Positions 1 to 8,656 of a stretch of DNA of 50,530 nt are shown one piece after another. Made by a program: the position numbers and the translations under genes. The stretch lies in contig QHZR01000109.1 of NCBI GenBank assembly GCA_003224755.1, positions 392 through 50,921 on the forward strand, written 5' to 3'. Origin of the DNA: Acidobacteriota bacterium. Lineage in GTDB: Bacteria > Acidobacteriota > Terriglobia > Terriglobales > Acidobacteriaceae. Every line of letters starts with the position of its first letter. The first letter of the stretch is position 1. The notes beneath the pieces were generated by a model. The model saw nothing but the letters and a program-made list of their open reading frames with translations. It was not told the DNA's origin and ran no database searches.

Positions 1-499
1 AGTGCCGTAGCCACCGACTTAGGAAATACATATCGAGACCGATGTAGTAACCATTAACACTTGGATTTCTGATCGCGGTCTCTATTTCCGAAACCAGTTC
101 CGGAGTTAGCACCTCGTCCGCATCCAGTAGAAGCACCCATTCGTAGTTGCGCGGCAAGGTGTCGAGCGCCCACTGGCGTTTTTTTGGCCACCCACCCTCG
201 TAACGGAACTGGACGACGTGAGCGGCGAACGAACGGGCGATTTCAGCCGTGCAATCTGTGCTGAAAGAGTCCACAACAAAGATTTCGCCGACGGAGTTCA
301 GCGACTCCAGGCACCTGCCAAGGTTTTTCTCTTCGTTGCGAGCAGCGACGATGACACTGATGGGAAGCAGCGCCTGCGTCCTCTTGCGAGCGGAGAGGAC
401 AGTCGCACCTGAAACCTGAGTTGCCACTCTGGGGAATATTAGCTGGAAAGTTCGCCAAGAACGGTAACAGAAGAAGCACCTTCCTGTGGGAAACCCCAT
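1..499 (-). CDS. Glycosyltransferase family 2, N-terminal part (runs off the window)
   Basis: The frame is open from an ATG at 499 to the first base, giving about 166 residues with the C-terminus outside the window. After a roughly 45-residue leader comes the GT-A start LPISVIVAARNEEKNLGRCL, then FVVDSFSTDCTAEIA and the metal-binding loop WVLLLDADEVLTPEL, which carries the DxD. A GGWPKKRQWALDTLP segment lies between them. This order matches the WaaE/KdtX-like LPS-core subgroup of GT2, enzymes that move a sugar from a nucleotide sugar to a lipid or polysaccharide acceptor at the inner membrane. The exact start is uncertain: a GTG at 427 in the same frame would give a more usual N-terminus, and neither start has a clear Shine-Dalgarno. 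The gene is divergent from the next glycosyltransferase gene at 555, and both probably belong to one surface-polysaccharide locus. Confidence 0.85.
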   Translation of the reverse strand, partial: MGFPTGRCFFCYRSWRTFQLIFPRVATQVSGATVLSARKRTQALLPISVIVAARNEEKNLGRCLESLNSVGEIFVVDSFSTDCTAEIARSFAAHVVQFRYEGGWPKKRQWALDTLPRNYEWVLLLDADEVLTPELVSEIETAIRNPSVNGYYIGLDMYFLSRWLRH

Positions 500-554
500 G
501 AACCAACAAAGAAATCGAAACGTCGACTGGAGTGATCTATGATGCGGCCACCGA

Positions 555-1502
555 ATGTCTCAAGGCGCAATTTACATCGTTACGCAAGACGAACGCTATC
601 TGAATTTGCTGCGCGCGTCGGCTGAAAGCCTAAAAAAGGCGATGCCTGGCCTTCCTGTGACGGTGTTCTCCCAGTTCCCGGTCACGGGGCCTCATTTCGA
701 CGAAGTCCGGAGGGTGGAGGGTGCCATGGACGGATTCTATGACAAGGCGCGTCTGATGTTGCAGTCGCCGTACCAGCAAACCATCTTCATTGACGCTGAT
801 ATCTATGTTGTCCGGCCCTTCTCCGATCTCTTCGCTCTGTTGGACCGCTTCGATTGCGCCGCCACCCACGAAGAATATCTCAACACCGACTGGTTCAGTC
901 ACTATCCGCGACCCGACATTCCACTCAGTTACCCTGAATTCAACACCGGAATTCTGGTTTATCGCCGCTCTCCGGCAATGCATCGTGTTTTCGAGGGCTG
1001 GAGCCAACTGTATAAGGAATTCCTGGATACGAATCCGGGCAAGGCTACGAACGATCAGCCATTCTTCCGCGCCGCGGCCTATTACGGAGACGCTCGCGTC
1101 GCCACCCTTGGCCGTGAATACAACTGCAAATTTCGCGGCCAGGGATATTTGAACGGCCCGGTCAAGCTATTGCACGGCCACGTTAAATTCAAGATGAAGG
1201 CTGACTACATGCGCAAAGTCGCGGGTGTGATGAATGCCAGCGAAAAGCCGCGTGTTTACATCGGGGGCAAAGTTTACGACCAGAAGATTTCGGGGCGGTT
1301 GTGGGGACGAAGAAAAGCGCACAAAGTCGGAAGCTTTCCGGAGCCGGAATCGGTGCTCCTGCTGCGTGGCAAGAAGCTTGCACAAATCGTCAAGGAGCGC
1401 GTCATGCGGAGGACGTTTAAAGGAAACTGTTTTCTGGTGGCTGAAATGTTTCGGCGGATGATACCAGTGGCCCGGATACTAGGAAGATTCCATTGTCGGT
1501 AA
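555..1502 (+). CDS. Nucleotide-sugar glycosyltransferase (GT8-like)
   Basis: A 315-residue protein that begins with a Rossmann-type strand (GAIYIVTQDERYLNLLRASA). The donor and metal-binding loop IFIDADIYVVRPF carries the DxD near residues 80-82. A second conserved block (PEFNTGILVYRRS, then TNDQPFFRAA) and the later histidine-bearing LLHGHVKFK are typical of GT8-like retaining transferases and related nucleotide-diphospho-sugar transferase domains. There is no membrane segment, so a cytosolic or membrane-associated enzyme is expected. The basic C-terminal tail, from about residue 225, has no recognisable domain. It lies 77 bp before a methyltransferase-like gene on the same strand and probably serves the same glycan pathway. 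Donor and acceptor cannot be read from the sequence. Confidence 0.8.
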   Translation: MSQGAIYIVTQDERYLNLLRASAESLKKAMPGLPVTVFSQFPVTGPHFDEVRRVEGAMDGFYDKARLMLQSPYQQTIFIDADIYVVRPFSDLFALLDRFDCAATHEEYLNTDWFSHYPRPDIPLSYPEFNTGILVYRRSPAMHRVFEGWSQLYKEFLDTNPGKATNDQPFFRAAAYYGDARVATLGREYNCKFRGQGYLNGPVKLLHGHVKFKMKADYMRKVAGVMNASEKPRVYIGGKVYDQKISGRLWGRRKAHKVGSFPEPESVLLLRGKKLAQIVKERVMRRTFKGNCFLVAEMFRRMIPVARILGRFHCR

Positions 1503-1579
1503 ATGCCTTGTCAAAGCAGAAACAACGTGCTCCGATGGATTCAACTTGTTCACCCTTCTGAAGTAGCAAGGAGCTACTC

Positions 1580-2326
1580 ATGATTTTGCAGCGGCACATG
1601 CCTTTCTATCGGGAAATCTTTGCGATTCCTGATTTCCTCCAGCATCCGATTCTTTCATTTGGATACCAGGGTATAGAGAGGGACGGACCGTCCGTACCAA
1701 GTCCTTTTATGCCACGACTATTTGTTGCGTCCGAAGGAAAGATGCGTCGCTTGGTGAACTTCGCCCGATCCAGTCTCAGATGGCATTCGCCTGCGCCGGA
1801 AGAGTGCAAGTACCGCTCATTATCGGAGCTCCTGCTTTCCAGGGGTCATACCGCAACGACCCTGGATTTTTTTGATAACCGCGCGGACCTCCGCTATGAC
1901 ATGAACCAGCCAGTTCCGGAGTTGGAACACAACAAGTATGGAACACTCATCGACATCGGTTGTCTGGAGCATTTGTTCGACACGGCGGGATGCCTGGAAA
2001 ACTGTATGCGTATGGTTCGCCGAGGTGGTTACTACCTGCTGCATACTCCAGTCAACGGGTACTTCGGACATGGATTGCACGTATTCAATCCTCAGGGGTT
2101 GATCGATTGCTTTCTCGCCAACGGTTTCAAAATTGTTTATCTGAAATACACCACGTATAAAGGGAAGCCGATTTCCGATCCCTCGAAGTCTCGCAATGTC
2201 ATCGTCTGGGTGGTTGGAAAGAAAGAAAAAGATGTGCCTGTGTTTGCGTGCCCGCAGCAAACGATTTGGGCGACGGACTACTACCCCCAGGCCACGATTT
2301 CCACTTCGCCGGCGACCGCTGCCTAG
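1580..2326 (+). CDS. SAM-dependent methyltransferase-like protein
   Basis: A 248-residue protein whose start is supported by AAGGAG at 1568-1573. The middle reads ATTLDFFDNRADLRYDMNQP, then GTLIDIGCLEHLFDTAG and RRGGYYLLHTPVNGYFGHGLH. This resembles the second half of a class I methyltransferase: the post-motif-I acidic strand, a motif with C-x-E-H-x-F-D, then the RGG turn seen in UbiE/type-11 enzymes. The usual glycine-rich SAM loop (E/DxGxGxG) is not obvious, so the protein may be a divergent or inactive member. It shares the strand and close spacing with the preceding glycosyltransferase, and an oligosaccharide methylation role is inferred only from that context. Confidence 0.6.
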   Translation: MILQRHMPFYREIFAIPDFLQHPILSFGYQGIERDGPSVPSPFMPRLFVASEGKMRRLVNFARSSLRWHSPAPEECKYRSLSELLLSRGHTATTLDFFDNRADLRYDMNQPVPELEHNKYGTLIDIGCLEHLFDTAGCLENCMRMVRRGGYYLLHTPVNGYFGHGLHVFNPQGLIDCFLANGFKIVYLKYTTYKGKPISDPSKSRNVIVWVVGKKEKDVPVFACPQQTIWATDYYPQATISTSPATAA

Positions 2327-2387
2327 ACTTGGTTTCTGACGCACCTTTGGCCAGGCGGTCGCGGGCCGAAAAGCTTGCCCCAGATGA

Positions 2388-3329
2388 TCAAGGAGCAGGG
2401 CACGCATAGGGTATTAAAGAATCTTGTCGCTGCCAGGGAGAAGCCTCGGCACACGGTGTCATTTTCTCTTCGGCGGCCCCTAGAGGTCTCATTAACAACC
2501 ACTCCATGATCGCTGGGCGGCGTTCACTTAGTATGAAACGCTTTTCCTCGGTAGTGTATTTTCTAAGTTCCTCGCCCTTGTATGTATGTGCTCGACTAAT
2601 GTCATCGACCGTCTTGACGGACTCGACGATATGGCTTCCGGCAAAGCTGCTACGAAGGCGTGTGCTGATTTCGATATCTAGGAAGTCGTGCGTCTCAATT
2701 ATGAGATCGTGCATACCGAGACGGCCTACCAGCTCTTCGGTAAAGAGGGCGCCTTCGTAGCCCTCGCAGTCGGCTATGATCAGCGCCCTATTCCCTAAGG
2801 GAATCGAGCTAAGTACCTTTTCGTCGCAGAACCCTCCGATATGCACCCGGCTAGCGACCCCGTTGAGGCTTGCCATTTCCGAACAAGCCTGCCTTGCATT
2901 AGGATCGGTATCAAAGGCGTACACCTCGGCTTGTGGATGATTAAGCGCTAAACCAACAGCGTAATATCCTTCGGCGCACCCAATGTCAACCACTGTGGTG
3001 TACTTACGGACGAACATCTCTTCCAACGCGCCATGCAATTCGGACTCGTATGAACCCAAGAGCTTCGGAAGCAATGCACTTCCTACCGATTGCGCTGCAG
3101 CATAACGCATGCCCTTGAACGGTCCATTGGCAACGGTAAGGTCCGGGAATAGATCTTCTATAACTTTCGCCAGCAGCATATCCCGTTCCGAGTTTTTCCT
3201 TGTGAAGAGTGCATGGCCGTAGATCTTTGCTAATTTTCCCGACAGCATCCCACAACACTTATAGACCGGCCACGCGATTGGGCTATATGCGGTATTAGCG
3301 ACGAAACTTTTGAGGTGAGCCTTCATCAT
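2388..3329 (-). CDS. Class I SAM-dependent methyltransferase
   Basis: A 313-residue protein. Motif I is clear near residues 110-125 (TTVVDIGCAEGYYAVGLAL), followed by the acidic residue at the end of strand two (VYAFDTDPNA) and a post-motif stretch IADCEGYEGALF. The last resembles FkbM-type enzymes, where an acidic strand precedes the substrate pocket. The first 90 residues contain no membrane span and may bind the acceptor. The gene converges with the methyltransferase-like gene ending at 2326 and is divergent from the broken membrane glycosyltransferase at 3487. A 15-base palindrome lies in the shared upstream gap. The start is the first of two adjacent ATG codons and no strong ribosome-binding site is visible. 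The substrate is unknown. Confidence 0.75.
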   Translation of the reverse strand: MMKAHLKSFVANTAYSPIAWPVYKCCGMLSGKLAKIYGHALFTRKNSERDMLLAKVIEDLFPDLTVANGPFKGMRYAAAQSVGSALLPKLLGSYESELHGALEEMFVRKYTTVVDIGCAEGYYAVGLALNHPQAEVYAFDTDPNARQACSEMASLNGVASRVHIGGFCDEKVLSSIPLGNRALIIADCEGYEGALFTEELVGRLGMHDLIIETHDFLDIEISTRLRSSFAGSHIVESVKTVDDISRAHTYKGEELRKYTTEEKRFILSERRPAIMEWLLMRPLGAAEEKMTPCAEASPWQRQDSLIPYACPAP

Positions 3330-3368
3330 GATGACTTTCTAGCCACGATTCGGCAGTGCGATGTCGCT

Positions 3369-3383
3369 GACACAAATTGTGTC
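3369..3383. promoter_or_regulatory. 15-base palindrome, possible operator
   Basis: GACACAA-A-TTGTGTC is a perfect inverted repeat with 7-base arms and one central base. It lies in the roughly 157-bp gap between the divergently oriented methyltransferase gene (start 3329) and the decayed glycosyltransferase gene (start 3487). Its symmetry and position suit a dimeric repressor or activator site, but no cognate regulator can be named. Confidence 0.35.
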
Positions 3384-3486
3384 TGATGCCGTCGCTACCG
3401 GGGAGTGCATACCAAGAGTCATGTCCCCTTGTTCATCGCTGTGACTAACGAACGTAGCTCTATAATCCCTTTAATCTCTTTCAGCG

Positions 3487-4603
3487 ATGATCGATAGTGA
3501 TACGTCTCCAGAACACGTGGGCTGGGCACACCAGCAATGGCCGCCGGGTTCTCGCGAAGTCGCGTTGCTCACATTGCTGACAGGACTGCTGTTTGTCGGC
3601 ACTATTCTGGCTTTTGGCGACTATCACTCGACGGAGTACCACTTCGGAGACAGTTCGGCCTACACTGACATTACGTCAGCCATTCGACATTGGAATTTCC
3701 ATGGCCTTCAAATCAAACAGTTCTGGGGATATCCGTACGCCATGGCGGCAGCCTCCGGGGTAACAACGATTTCCGATCAGAGTTCTCTTCTACTGATCTC
3801 GTTTGCTTCCTCATTCCTGAGTGCCGCATTCTCCTATCGGCTCTGGGGAGGATGGGTGGCCGGACTCTTTGCCGTGCTCAACTTCGATTGGATGCAGCGT
3901 TCGTTCCTGGGAGGCTCGGAACCACTGGCAGTAGCATTGATTTTTGGCGCATTTCTCGCAGTACGCCGAGACCGCTATCTTCTTGCCGCTCTGCTGGCGT
4001 CTCTTAGCACAATTGTCCGTCCGCTCAGCATCTTCTGTCTGATCGGGATTGGCGTCGTCTTACTGTACCGGCACGAATACCGGAGCTCGCGGGTACGGTG
4101 CTTATTGCGGTTGTCGTTGGGGTTCTTTACATGCTGCCTTTGACGCGGTATTTTGGCGACCCCTGGCCACGGTTCATAGCTACCAAGGACCTCACACTCC
4201 ACTTTTCGGCATTCCGTTCTATGCAATCGTCAAGGGGACCATCCTATACCCGGCACCGTGAACAAATTTGGTCTTAGATTTTGCCTGGATCGGGCTGGTG
4301 CTAGCAGGAGCAATGGCCATGTTCCTCAATCCACAATTTCGAAACTACGCCCGAGACAATCCAGTGGAGGTTCTGTTCGCGGTTCCATATTTGGTCCTGG
4401 TTTTTTTCTACAACTATCCCGTATTCGCTCGCAGCAACTTTGCAAGGTTCGCAATTCCGACGCTGCTAATTGTTTTTGTCGCGCTTGCACGCTGGATACC
4501 CCAGAATCGCAGAATTCTATGGGGACTGGGTGTGGTCAGGCCAATTCTTGCCGCGGCCTCCGCCCTGGGCATCAGAAACGTACTCCATCGACTCCTGGGA
4601 TAG
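3487..4603 (+). pseudogene. Broken polytopic membrane glycosyltransferase (GT39/DUF2029-like)
   Basis: The first 200 residues form an intact start of a multi-pass membrane protein: an N-terminal span (VALLTLLTGLLFVGTILAF), an acidic loop after it (YHFGDSSAYTDITSAI), then further spans with STIVRPLSIFCLIG. The frame stops at 4141-4143. Homologous-looking sequence continues in the next frame (LAGTVLIAVVVGVLYMLPL, then RYFGDPWPRF) from about 4080. Near 4195 it shifts again to PLFGIPFYAIVKGTILYPAP, meets an in-frame TGA at 4259-4261 and goes on as TNLVLDFAWIGLVLAGAMAM to the stop at 4603. That makes two indels and one nonsense codon, where a tryptophan codon is likely ancestral. The GT-C type membrane transferase identity is inferred from topology and acidic loop only. 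Confidence 0.75.
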
Positions 4604-4650
4604 ACTCGCGACATAAAGGCATAGAGAGCGAACTGGCGCAATTGTGTCAT

Positions 4651-5710
<1,060 letters not shown>

Positions 5711-5784
5711 GGCACTGCCATTGTATGACAGGCGTAAACATGCAACAAAGGTCGCTTAGACCCGCCGACGATCCACTGCAACTG

Positions 5785-6283
5785 CTAGGGTGCTCCGTGA
5801 TGCAGTGCATAGAGCACCAGTTCGACCCGGCTGGAAATGCCGAGTTTTTTCGAAAATCCGGAAAAGATACTTTTTGACCGTGTGCTGGCTGAGTCCAAGT
5901 TCGGTGGCAACATCGCGATTGCTCAACCCATCAGTCACTAATGCCACAACCTGCTCCTCGCGAGAGGTCAGCAATTTTTCCCCGCTCGCGCCCACGACTC
6001 GCAATGACGGCACCTGGCAAACTGACTCGAGAAGGTAATTCAGCTGTTCGGTTGTGGCAAAGATCTCTCCGCGATGGACTCGCTCAATGCATTCGCAAAA
6101 TAGTTGAAATGACGAATCAGCCAGCGAGAAAAGACCACGTGCTGCCGAGCGGAAGGCCTGCACCGTCACCTCACGGCTCTCAGTTTCCATCAAGCAGATT
6201 TTGGGAATTTCCGATGGGTCAGATGCAGTGTGCGAAGCGCCGTCATATCAGGGAACCCGGAATGCGCCGAGAGCGCGACGGGG
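5785..6283 (-). pseudogene. LuxR/NarL-type response regulator, 5' truncated and frameshifted
   Basis: The middle is a standard LuxR helix-turn-helix: LTSREEQVVALVTDGLSNRD, then VATELGLSQHTVKKYLFRIF. Right after it a run of six T (plus strand 5845-5850) shifts the frame. Removing one base restores EKLGISSRVELVLYALHHG and a stop at 5785. Upstream, the receiver-domain half is also split: one frame gives FPDMTALRTLHLTHRKFPK and the other continues ICLMETESREVTVQAFRSAA, with the shift in an A-run near 6199-6202. Receiver similarity ends near 6283, where plus-strand GT4 coding begins, so about the first 45-50 residues of the receiver are gone. Such proteins normally activate or repress transcription as dimers; this copy cannot. 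The plain ORF (5756-6193) covers only part of it. Confidence 0.7.
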
Positions 6284-7257
6284 TCCGGATCGTACGCTTG
6301 CCAACCATCCGATCCAAGCATCTCGATACGTTCATCCACACGCTGTTGAGCACTATTCATGCATGCTTTAGCAACTATGACATCGTGCATTACCACTGCC
6401 TGGGACCATCGCTATTTTCGATTTTTCCGCGGCTGTTCGGAAAGAAGGCCGTCGTTACTGTTCAGGGCTTGGATTGGCAAAGGAAAAAATGGGGCTGGCT
6501 GTCAAACAGATTTCTGAAGATAGGCGAATGGACCTCAGCACGATTTCCGAACCAGACCATCGTTGTATCTCGGGTGCTGCAAGATCGCTATCAGTCGCGT
6601 CATGCGAAGCACACGCTGCTCGTGCCGAACGGAACCGAGATTCGCGAACCTCGCGGCGATACCCACTTGCATCGTCTAGGCCTTTCGTCCGATGGCTACG
6701 TTCTTTTTCTTGGCAGGTTCTCGCGGGAGAAGAATTGCAATCTGCTGATCGAAGCCTTCAACAAGATTGACACCTCATTCAAACTTGTTCTTGCAGGTGG
6801 ATCGAGTCACACTGACGATTACGCTGCCAATCTGCGCAAGCACGCGAGTGATCGGGTCCTGTTTCTCGACTGGCTCTCCGGTGACGCGCTTGCCGAGGTG
6901 CTCAGCAATGCTGCTTTCTTCGTCCTACCATCCGACCTGGAAGGACTATCGCTCGCATTGCTGGATGCCATGGGCGCCGGCGTATGCGTCTAGGCCAGCG
7001 ATACTCCGGAGAACGTGGAGGCCATTGAAGAGACAGGATTCACTTTCAGGCGCGGTGATGTGCTTGAACTGGAACGAATGTTGACTCTTCTGCTGTGCGA
7101 CGGCCGCCTGCGCGCCGAAGCGGCCTCCAGAGCCCAAGAACGGGTGGGGCAGAATTACCAGTGGGACAAGGTTGTCGGCGAACTGGCCGAGATCTATGCC
7201 GCAATGGTGCGTCCCGAAAAGAATCAGCCCGTGATTGTGTACCGTCGAGCAGCCTGA
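6284..7257 (+). pseudogene. GT4 family glycosyltransferase, N-terminally truncated with a nonsense codon
   Basis: GT-B fold family 4 features are clear: IVHYHCLGPSLFSIFPRLFG, then VVTVQGLDWQRKKWG at the end of the N-domain, TIVVSRVLQDRY, LLVPNGTEI, VLFLGRFSREKNCNLLIEAF, and the C-terminal donor site FVLPSDLEGLSLALLDAMG (the E-x7-E region). Family members begin with a Rossmann strand about 85-95 residues earlier, and that part is missing: similarity starts at GVRIVRLPTIRSKHLDT, beside the truncated LuxR gene. A TAG at 6991-6993 interrupts the frame, and coding resumes in the same frame (ASDTPENVEAIEETGFTF) to the stop at 7257. The upstream ATG at 5941 reads through antisense LuxR sequence and is not a credible start. 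This enzyme class usually transfers a hexose in exopolysaccharide assembly. Confidence 0.8.
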
Positions 7258-7270
7258 CTCCGCGCAAGTC

Positions 7271-8632
7271 TCATGCTTTTGCAGTCACAGGTTCTAGCTT
7301 TGCCGTAAAATGCCGCAGGAATGGCGCTTCGTAAACCAACCTGAGGCCGCGAATCGAATCTCGTTTTCGCCAGACTTCCAGAATCACCTCGACCACATAG
7401 TCAACGTGGCTCTGCGTATAAACGCGTCGCGGTATCGCCAAGCGTACGAGATCCATTTTGGCCGCTGAGCCAAACATCAGGCTGCCAATCTCCACCGATC
7501 GAATGCCGCCCTCCAAGTAGAGTTCTGCCGCGAGCGCCACTCCCGGAAACTGGTCGCGTGGGATGTGGGGCAGGAACGCGCGTGCGTCGAGATAGATCGC
7601 GTGCCCGCCTGGAGGTTGAACAATTGGCACGCCCTGCTCAGAGATGTGATTGCCCAAGTAAGCCGTTGAGGCAATCCGATAGCGCAGGTAGTCTTCTTCG
7701 AGCGCTTCCTGCACTCCCACGGCGATTGCTTCCAGGTCACGGCCAGCCAGCCCTCCATAAGTGGGATAGCCTTCGGTCAGAATGAGCAAGTCTTTTTGCT
7801 GCTGCGCCAGCAAATCATCGTTCGTGCAGAGAAAACCTCCGATGTTCGCCATGCCGTCTTTCTTCGCGGACATGGTGCATCCGTCTCCATAGCCAAACAT
7901 TTCCTGCGCAATCTGTTTCGGAGTTTTTGATTCATAGCCTGACTCTCGCAGCTTTATGAAGTACGAATTTTCCGCGAAGCGGCACGCATCGAAATAGAGT
8001 GGGATCCGATGCTCGCGGCAAACCGCACTCACCTGCCGCGCGTTCTCCATTGACACCGGCTGCCCACCGCCCGAATTATTCGTTACGGTCAGCATCACCA
8101 ATGGGACCCGCTCGGACCCGACACGCGCGATAAGTTCGCGCAACGCCGCAATGTCCATATTGCCTTTGAAGGGATGTCGGTTTGCCGGCTGCCGGCCCTC
8201 TGGGATCACCAGGTCAACCGCTTCGGCTCCGACGAACTCCACATTCGCTCGCGTCGTATCGAAGTGCGTATTGTTAGGAACAACGTCACCTTTCTTGCAA
8301 GTCACGCCGAACAGAATCCGCTCGGCGGCGCGGCCCTGATGGGCTGGGATTACATGCCGGTATCCGAAAATATCCTGGATGGAGGCGCGGAAGCGATCAA
8401 AGCTCTTGCTGCCGGCATAGCTTTCATCTCCCTCCATCACGGCCGCCCACTGATGGGTGGACATGGCGCCGGTGCCGGAATCGGTGAGCAGATCAATTAG
8501 TACGTCCGCGGCAGGAAGCAGAAACAGGTTGTAATGAGCTGCCCGCAGCAGCACTTTCCGTTGCTCGCGCGTGGTCCAGCGTATGGGTTCGACGCTCTTG
8601 ATGCGAAATGGTTCGATGATGGTGCGAGCCAT
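7271..8632 (-). CDS. tnaA: Tryptophanase (tryptophan indole-lyase)
   Basis: A 453-residue PLP enzyme of the tryptophanase/tyrosine phenol-lyase family that splits L-tryptophan to indole, pyruvate and ammonia. The PLP lysine lies in TMSAKKDG (second lysine, residue 258). Y72 in DESYAGSKSF, the PLP-ring region FDACRFAENSYFI and R402 in LAIPRRVYTQSHVDYV match the active site. The tail LRHFTAKL has histidine (H441) where E. coli TnaA has H463 and tyrosine phenol-lyases have phenylalanine, which favours tryptophanase. It follows the amidohydrolase gene by only 24 bp, so the two are probably co-transcribed, and that gap leaves no room for a TnaC-type leader peptide. Indole could serve as a signal or tryptophan as a carbon and nitrogen source. 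Substrate choice is inferred from residues. Confidence 0.92.
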   Translation of the reverse strand: MARTIIEPFRIKSVEPIRWTTREQRKVLLRAAHYNLFLLPAADVLIDLLTDSGTGAMSTHQWAAVMEGDESYAGSKSFDRFRASIQDIFGYRHVIPAHQGRAAERILFGVTCKKGDVVPNNTHFDTTRANVEFVGAEAVDLVIPEGRQPANRHPFKGNMDIAALRELIARVGSERVPLVMLTVTNNSGGGQPVSMENARQVSAVCREHRIPLYFDACRFAENSYFIKLRESGYESKTPKQIAQEMFGYGDGCTMSAKKDGMANIGGFLCTNDDLLAQQQKDLLILTEGYPTYGGLAGRDLEAIAVGVQEALEEDYLRYRIASTAYLGNHISEQGVPIVQPPGGHAIYLDARAFLPHIPRDQFPGVALAAELYLEGGIRSVEIGSLMFGSAAKMDLVRLAIPRRVYTQSHVDYVVEVILEVWRKRDSIRGLRLVYEAPFLRHFTAKLEPVTAKA

Positions 8633-8656
8633 GAGCGGAATCAGCGAGTAAAACGA

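Noticed and set aside
5941-6193. Extended N-terminus of the GT4 gene from the ATG at 5941
   Set aside because: This part is antisense to the LuxR helix-turn-helix and receiver sequence, not glycosyltransferase.
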